Part shown: positions 43,415 through 47,952 of the stretch, one piece after another | Position numbering within the stretch: position 1 is the first letter of the stretch | Layout: each line of letters opens with the position of its first letter | Source of the DNA: CAYXDO01 sp964463485 | GTDB taxonomy: Bacteria > Myxococcota > Kuafuiibacteriia > Kuafuiibacteriales > Kuafuiibacteriaceae | DNA: 47,952 bases | Direction: 5' to 3' | NCBI GenBank assembly: GCA_964463485.1 | Contig: CAYXDO010000079.1 | Span: 1 to 47,952, forward strand | Notes under the pieces: model-generated | The model's database searches: none | What the model was told of the DNA's origin: nothing | The model's input: the letters and a program-made list of their open reading frames with translations, nothing else | Translations under genes and position numbers: made by a program

Positions 43415-43966
43415 TCAACTCACTCGACGCCGAGCCTGAATTCGAGGGCCGTCGTGCTCGCCCTCCTTCGCAGGGTCGCCGCGACGCGCCAGCACGATGG
43501 CGCCCATGACCGCCGCCAACAAGAGGATCGAGAGGACTTCGAAGGCCAGGACATGCTCGGTCAAAAAGGCCGCGCCGAGGGCCTGGGTGCTCACGTCGAC
43601 CGGATCCGCGTTCGGGAGCTTGGGCATCGTGAGCACCGCCGCCGAGCTGATCGCCCCGAACGTCAACCCGCCGAGCAGCGCGCCGCCGAGGCGCCCGCGA
43701 TCGGGGTTCGGGACAGTCACGAACCCAGAGTCACGCTGAGTCAGCATCACGCCGAACAACATCAGCGTCAGCACGCCGCCCGTGTAGAGTATGATCTGCA
43801 TCGCGGCCAAAAACGGCGCACGAAGTATGAGAAAGGCCACGGCGGTCGATGCGAGGACCAAGCCTAACCACAAGACCGAGTGCACGAGGTTTCGAGTCGT
43901 GACGACCCGCAACGCCGAATACAGCATCGCGATCGCGACGACGAAAAAGCCGATCTTTTCCATCAT
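43415..43966 (-). CDS. nuoJ: NADH-quinone oxidoreductase subunit J
   Basis: 183 residues, with spans including APFLAAMQIILYTGGVLTLMLFG, the typical NuoJ stretch. Two ATGs (43966, 43963) compete. It is the first gene of nuoJKLMN; nuoA-I are not in the window, so the operon is split or the rest is elsewhere in the genome. Confidence 0.94.
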   Translation of the reverse strand: MMEKIGFFVVAIAMLYSALRVVTTRNLVHSVLWLGLVLASTAVAFLILRAPFLAAMQIILYTGGVLTLMLFGVMLTQRDSGFVTVPNPDRGRLGGALLGGLTFGAISSAAVLTMPKLPNADPVDVSTQALGAAFLTEHVLAFEVLSILLLAAVMGAIVLARRGDPAKEGEHDGPRIQARRRVS

Positions 43967-44141
43967 ATTGCCGGCTCCCGCCGAAATCGGGCGGACTAAG
44001 ACGCCGTCTAGCCTCGGGAGTCAACCTTCGGCTTGCCGCTGCGTCGCTTTGGCGGAGTGCAGAGAGGAGTAGGAATCACTCTCCTTATTTCCCACGATAC
44101 AGGGCAGTGACACCGCCGATTCACGATGATACCCGCAAGCC
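43967..44141. promoter_or_regulatory. Divergent promoter region between nuoJ and the ligase gene
   Basis: 175 bp between divergent starts, so it must hold promoters for both. A GAGAG ... CTCTC inverted repeat (about 44081-44102) is visible in it. I cannot fix -35/-10 elements. Confidence 0.35.
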
Positions 44142-45713
44142 ATGACCGACCCTCGACTCGTGTCCCCTGCCAGACCGATGAACCTCACCGAGGTCTACCT
44201 CCTGCGGCGACTCTCCGAGGGCCGCGGCGAACGGACTGCGCTGATCGTCGATGACCCAGTCGCGGGGGTTTCGTCGTTCACGTATGCCCAAGTCGCCGCC
44301 GAGGCCTCGCGCTACGGCCACGAGCTTCGGGCGCACGGCCTCGGTCTAGAGGATCGCATCTTCATCATCCTCGAGGACGGTCTGCCATGGGTCGCCGCGT
44401 TCTTCGGCGCGCTCGCGATCGGCGCCACCGTCATGTTTCTGAACCCGGCCTCGACGAGTGACGAGCTCTCGTTCTACCTCGCCGACAGCCGCGCAAAAGC
44501 GGTGATCACGAGCCGAGCCGTCGCCCCGAAGATCCCGGCAGAACGACCGCATCTGCGATCCGTCGTCGTCGTCGACGACGCGAGCACACGCGCGGCGCTC
44601 GACCGCCATCCGAGCGAGCTCGAGCTCGCGCCGACGACCGAAGAAGACTTCGCGATCTGGCTCTACTCGAGCGGGTCCACCGGAGCTCCCAAGGCCGCCG
44701 TTCATCGCGCGCTCGACTTCGTCTACAACACCGAGCGCTACCCGCGCGAGGTCCTCGGTCAGAACGAAAACGACGTCACCGTGTCGGTCCCGAAGCTCTT
44801 CTTTGGATACGCCACCGGTTCGAACCTGCTCTTCACTTTCTACTACGGCGGCAAGGTCGTGCTCTTCCCCGACAAGCCGCGACCGGATCGCTTGTTCGAG
44901 CTCGTCGAACGCCACGGCGCCACCATCCTCGTGAACGTGCCCACGATGATCGCGCAGATGGCCGACCTCTTCGAGAAAATCGATCCCAAGCCGAACCTCT
45001 CGACCCTGCGTATCGTCACCTCTGCCGGCGAGGCCCTTCCTCCGGAGCTCTACGAACGGTGGAGACGCGGCCCCGGCCCAGAGATCCTCGACGGCATCGG
45101 GAGCGCCGAGATGTTCCACGTGTTCATCAGCGCGCGTCCCGGCGAGGTCGTCAAAGGCAGCCTCGGAACCCTCGTGAGCGGTTATGAAGCGCGAATCGTG
45201 CGACCTGATGGAACCGACGCGGACGTCGGCGAAGTTGGGTCCCTGTGGATCTCCGGCGACAGCGCCGCGGCCTTCTACTGGCAGCGCGCAGAGACCTCGC
45301 GCGACACACTCCGCGGGCGGACCGTCGCGACCAAAGACCAGTTCGTTCGCGACGCAAACGGTCACTTTTGGTATCGCGGTCGCGCGGACGATCTCATGAA
45401 GATCGGCGGTCGTTGGCTAGCGCCCCAAGAGATCGAAGACGCGCTTACACGCCACCCTGCGGTCTCCGAAGCGGGCGCCGCCGCCTTCACCCACGATGGC
45501 TTGCAGAAGCCCATGGCCTTCGTCGTGCTGCGCCGAGGTGAAGAGGTGTCCACCGAGCTCCTGCGCGAACACGTCGCGAAGCTGACCGAGCCCTACAAAG
45601 CGCCCCGCTTCATCGAGATCGTCCAGACACTTCCCCGAGGAGATCGCGACAAGCTCGATCGAAAGGCGCTCAAAGAGCACGCCGAAGCCGCCGCCAAAAA
45701 ACGTCAACTGTGA
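44142..45713 (+). CDS. Benzoate-CoA ligase-like acyl-CoA synthetase
   Basis: 523 residues. AMP-binding domain with the P-loop SSGSTGAPKAAVHR, YRGRADDLMKIGGRWLAPQEIE and the C-terminal Lys of LPRGDRDKLDR. The overall pattern is closest to benzoate-CoA ligases, which adenylate an aromatic acid and pass it to CoA. No benzoyl-CoA reductase or other aromatic degradation genes are in the window, so the substrate is uncertain. Confidence 0.85.
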   Translation: MTDPRLVSPARPMNLTEVYLLRRLSEGRGERTALIVDDPVAGVSSFTYAQVAAEASRYGHELRAHGLGLEDRIFIILEDGLPWVAAFFGALAIGATVMFLNPASTSDELSFYLADSRAKAVITSRAVAPKIPAERPHLRSVVVVDDASTRAALDRHPSELELAPTTEEDFAIWLYSSGSTGAPKAAVHRALDFVYNTERYPREVLGQNENDVTVSVPKLFFGYATGSNLLFTFYYGGKVVLFPDKPRPDRLFELVERHGATILVNVPTMIAQMADLFEKIDPKPNLSTLRIVTSAGEALPPELYERWRRGPGPEILDGIGSAEMFHVFISARPGEVVKGSLGTLVSGYEARIVRPDGTDADVGEVGSLWISGDSAAAFYWQRAETSRDTLRGRTVATKDQFVRDANGHFWYRGRADDLMKIGGRWLAPQEIEDALTRHPAVSEAGAAAFTHDGLQKPMAFVVLRRGEEVSTELLREHVAKLTEPYKAPRFIEIVQTLPRGDRDKLDRKALKEHAEAAAKKRQL

Positions 45714-45714
45714 G

Positions 45715-45752
45715 GAGCTCGCGAGACTCGAATGAGCCAACTCAGCGAGCTC
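45715..45752. terminator. Convergent bidirectional hairpin
   Basis: GAGCTCGC (45715-45722) pairs with GCGAGCTC (45745-45752), and TGAG-CCAA-CTCA (45733-45744) forms an inner hairpin. It covers the ends of the ligase and EEP genes, both of which may use it for termination. No T-tract is visible. Confidence 0.5.
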
Positions 45753-46482
45753 GCAACGACAGCCGTGCGCGGATCGGATGATGGTCGGAGAACGGGCCAT
45801 CCACGCCGTCCACCACGTCGAGCTCCTCCACCGCAAAAGCGTGAGTCTCCGAAGCGCGTGTGTAGATCCGATCGAGTCGCTCGGCCTCCGTGCTGGCCAC
45901 GTAACGATTGCGGCCGTAGGTCGCGACGAGCTTGCCCGTCACGTCGGCGATGTCCGAAAAGCCAGCCTCCTCCAGCCTGAGCTCCGTACGCTTGTCCTCC
46001 GCCACTTCGGCGTGGAAGTTGAAGTCGCCCATGACCACGATCGGAAGGCGCACTGGATCGAGCGCGTAGACGAGCTGCTCGACTTGCGCACGGCGCGCCA
46101 CCGCGTGCCCGCGCCCGGCCTGCAGATGCGTGACGACTACACAAACGTCGACGTCCCCGATCCTGACCTGGCTCCTCAAGAACCCCTTGCGCTTCAGCCG
46201 ATCGATCCGCGCCGCCGAAAGGAAGTGCTCGATCGCGAGGCTCGCGCGGCCCACGAGCGGCCCTGCGAGCGCAAGACCCGAGTCTCCGGTCCGCAGATCG
46301 GGCAGCCGCAGCGACTCCACCGAGAGCGTCGCCCGCGCGCCCGCCCAAAGCTCCTGGATGCCCACCAAATCGTAAGAGTTCGCGCGGAGATGCTCGCTGA
46401 ATCGCCGGAACCGAACCCCGCGGTGACGGGACAGTGGCCAGGGCAACCCCCAGAGATTAGCGCTGAGCACCCGCAAGGCCAC
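45742..46482 (-). CDS. Endonuclease/exonuclease/phosphatase-family hydrolase
   Basis: 246 residues. The EEP motifs are present: IQELW (Glu), THLQAG, VMGDFNFH, ERLDRIY and SDHHPI. The family includes neutral sphingomyelinases and DNA repair nucleases. There is no clear signal peptide. GTG 46482 is used. The substrate cannot be inferred. Confidence 0.88.
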   Translation of the reverse strand: MALRVLSANLWGLPWPLSRHRGVRFRRFSEHLRANSYDLVGIQELWAGARATLSVESLRLPDLRTGDSGLALAGPLVGRASLAIEHFLSAARIDRLKRKGFLRSQVRIGDVDVCVVVTHLQAGRGHAVARRAQVEQLVYALDPVRLPIVVMGDFNFHAEVAEDKRTELRLEEAGFSDIADVTGKLVATYGRNRYVASTEAERLDRIYTRASETHAFAVEELDVVDGVDGPFSDHHPIRARLSLRAR

Positions 46483-46564
46483 ACACTATGGTAGCTCCGT
46501 CAAGTGTCCATCGCTATCGCGTTTTCCTTTGAACGCCGATGCGAGATGTGCAGAGTATTGAGCT

Positions 46565-47812
46565 GTGCTACGTACAATGTGCCGTCGGGTCGCGGTTCTC
46601 CGTCGCAGGCTCGCTTCGCTCGCCGCGGTTCTGCTCTTGCTGGTCGGTTGCGGTGAGGCTTCCCAGCTTGCCATCGAGGTCCGGGACGCCGACGTCCGGG
46701 TCGACGAACCCGCGGTTGCGGACGCCCGGTCGTTCGAGCCGGCCCAGCCGCTCGACGCGGGCGTGTGGCTCGACGTTGGGTTCGCAGACGCCGTTGCGGC
46801 GGCGAGGGACGCTACGCCCGAGCTCGACGGCGGCGCCGACGCGCTCGACATCGGGACGCTGGCGTCGGACGCGGGCTCCGCTTCAGGGATTGGAGCGAGA
46901 TGTTTCTCGGACATCTTCGATCCCGCCGCGCGCGGTCCGAACTACGACCAATTCACTCCGGAAGTCGGCTCTCACTGCAAAGGAACGAACCACCAAGACA
47001 TCGTGGGTGTAGAGCGCGTCGTGTTTCTGGGGGACTCGGTCACCGTCGGAACGCCACCGACCAATCACGACGACTACTACCGCACCAAGCTCGCCGACGC
47101 CCTGGCCGCGAGGTTCGGTTTGGAGCCCGCCAGCTCCGCGTGGAAGCGATCAAGTGTGCTCGACGGCCAAGCGATGCGCCGAGAGTCAGGGGCCTTCGCG
47201 AGCTGCGCGAAGTGGGGTGCTCGAACCGATGACTTGCTGCGAGACAACTCACAAATCGGAGACTGTTTTCCGGAGGCCGAGCGTACGAAGCGAACCCTGG
47301 TGATCATGACGATCGGCGGCAACGACATCGCGTCCATCACCAAGATGGGTCCGGCCGGCGTGCCCTTGCCGGAGATTCGTGCGAAGACCGAGGCGTTCGT
47401 GGAGCTCCTCTCTGCTGCGGTGGCGTGGCTCAAGGACCCGGCAAACTTCCCGAACGGATCGTACGTCGTCTTTGGCAACATGTTCGAGTTCACCGACGGG
47501 ACCGGCGACGTAGGATCCTGTCCGGCCGCGAGCGTCGCCGGCTTCGACGAGGCCTGGAGCAATCCGCGGGATCTGGAGGACTTGGTGATTTGGGCGAACG
47601 AGCAGTACATGCGAATTGCCGTGGATACGGGCAGTGATTTGGTATGGATGCTCGAGCATTTTTGTGGGCATGGGTATCACCACGACGACCCCTCGAATCG
47701 TTGTTACCGGGGCCCGGCCGCGGAGCGTTGGTTCGATGTGAGTTGCATCCATCCGAACCCGACCGGGCACGGAGTGCTGGCGGAGATGTTCATGTCCGTC
47801 GTCGAAGAGTGA
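46565..47812 (+). CDS. SGNH/GDSL-hydrolase lipoprotein
   Basis: About 415 residues. Signal with lipobox LLLLVGC near residue 29, then a low-complexity Asp/Ala-rich linker (about 35-110), then an SGNH-like catalytic domain: VVFLGDSVTVG (Ser), IGGNDI and CIHPNPTGHG (His). Conserved Cys in pairs suggest disulfides. This family is common in myxobacteria-like genomes as esterase/lipase-type hydrolases; its substrate is unknown. Confidence 0.83.
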   Translation: MLRTMCRRVAVLRRRLASLAAVLLLLVGCGEASQLAIEVRDADVRVDEPAVADARSFEPAQPLDAGVWLDVGFADAVAAARDATPELDGGADALDIGTLASDAGSASGIGARCFSDIFDPAARGPNYDQFTPEVGSHCKGTNHQDIVGVERVVFLGDSVTVGTPPTNHDDYYRTKLADALAARFGLEPASSAWKRSSVLDGQAMRRESGAFASCAKWGARTDDLLRDNSQIGDCFPEAERTKRTLVIMTIGGNDIASITKMGPAGVPLPEIRAKTEAFVELLSAAVAWLKDPANFPNGSYVVFGNMFEFTDGTGDVGSCPAASVAGFDEAWSNPRDLEDLVIWANEQYMRIAVDTGSDLVWMLEHFCGHGYHHDDPSNRCYRGPAAERWFDVSCIHPNPTGHGVLAEMFMSVVEE

Positions 47813-47952
47813 GTCCGTGATCCAACGGGGCCGGACTTCGAAAGCGGGCGACGGGAGGGCGGGCGCCAGTGCTCTTCGCGGAATCACGAGAGCTCGTGCT
47901 TCGCGCGGAGCCGGCTTCGCACGAAGCTCGACGCTCACGCGGAGCCCTCACC
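47813..47952. other. Window end with no supported gene
   Basis: The stretch after the SGNH gene has no clear coding frame or terminator. A gene may begin beyond the edge. Confidence 0.3.

Noticed and set aside
43104..43418. TTG 43418 as the nuoK start
   Set aside because: The AAGGAGG at 43408-43414 lies inside that extension and fits ATG 43403 instead.

Overview
The window reads as chromosome of a high-GC, gene-dense bacterium with two membranes, most likely a myxobacterium-type member of the Myxococcota (Polyangiales or a relative). The evidence is indirect: many GTG/TTG starts, many lipoproteins and beta-barrel-like proteins, a family of large secreted propeller-like lipoproteins, an OmcA/MtrC-type decaheme cytochrome, an Mla/MCE operon, and a NACHT/AAA conflict-type gene pair. 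I saw no rRNA, tRNA or CRISPR array.

Layout. 1-213 is a non-coding stretch with repeated TGAGACA-like half-sites. 214-3935 (minus) carries TrmO-like, aldo/keto reductase, secreted propeller-like and site-2 protease genes. 3999-9248 (plus) is one tightly overlapping operon for lipid transport at the envelope: a predicted outer-membrane protein, a STAS-MlaE permease, the MlaF ATPase, the MlaD/MCE protein and an auxiliary lipoprotein. It ends at an unusual inverted GGGCAC microsatellite facing the convergent minus-strand run 9540-13356 (host-attachment family, DUF2279, PAP2 phosphatase with barrel tail, MshEN-only protein). 13384-15272 (plus) holds a Cys-containing unknown and a DHH phosphoesterase.

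15674-19976 (minus) is a two-gene NTPase pair, an AAA/STAND-like ATPase followed by a REC-like/NACHT protein. It looks like a signalling or defence cassette. 20408-22909 is a giant propeller lipoprotein. 22914-25431 is an accessory insertion: a decayed partial copy of the neighbouring membrane-protein gene plus an HTH-ImmA/IrrE gene coupled to an unknown partner, bracketed by a 38-bp direct repeat. 25428-27626 is a small diatomic-gas-type island (NnrS/oxidase-like membrane protein, DUF2249, hemerythrin).

27632-30810 (minus) has HIT, propeller lipoprotein, small barrel and polysaccharide deacetylase genes. 30792-33247 (plus) is an ABC-2 exporter with an OB-fold-like membrane protein. 33257-38039 (minus) has radical SAM, collagen-like decaheme cytochrome, M23 peptidase and FxsA genes. 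38245-43966 (minus) is nuoJKLMN, the membrane-arm half of complex I, without nuoA-I. The window ends with a benzoate-CoA-ligase-like gene, an EEP-family hydrolase and an SGNH lipoprotein.

The Mla operon, nuoJ-N and the ABC-2 exporter are core functions. The REC-NACHT/AAA pair, the ImmA/IrrE insertion and the collagen-like cytochrome are the accessory features most worth a second look.
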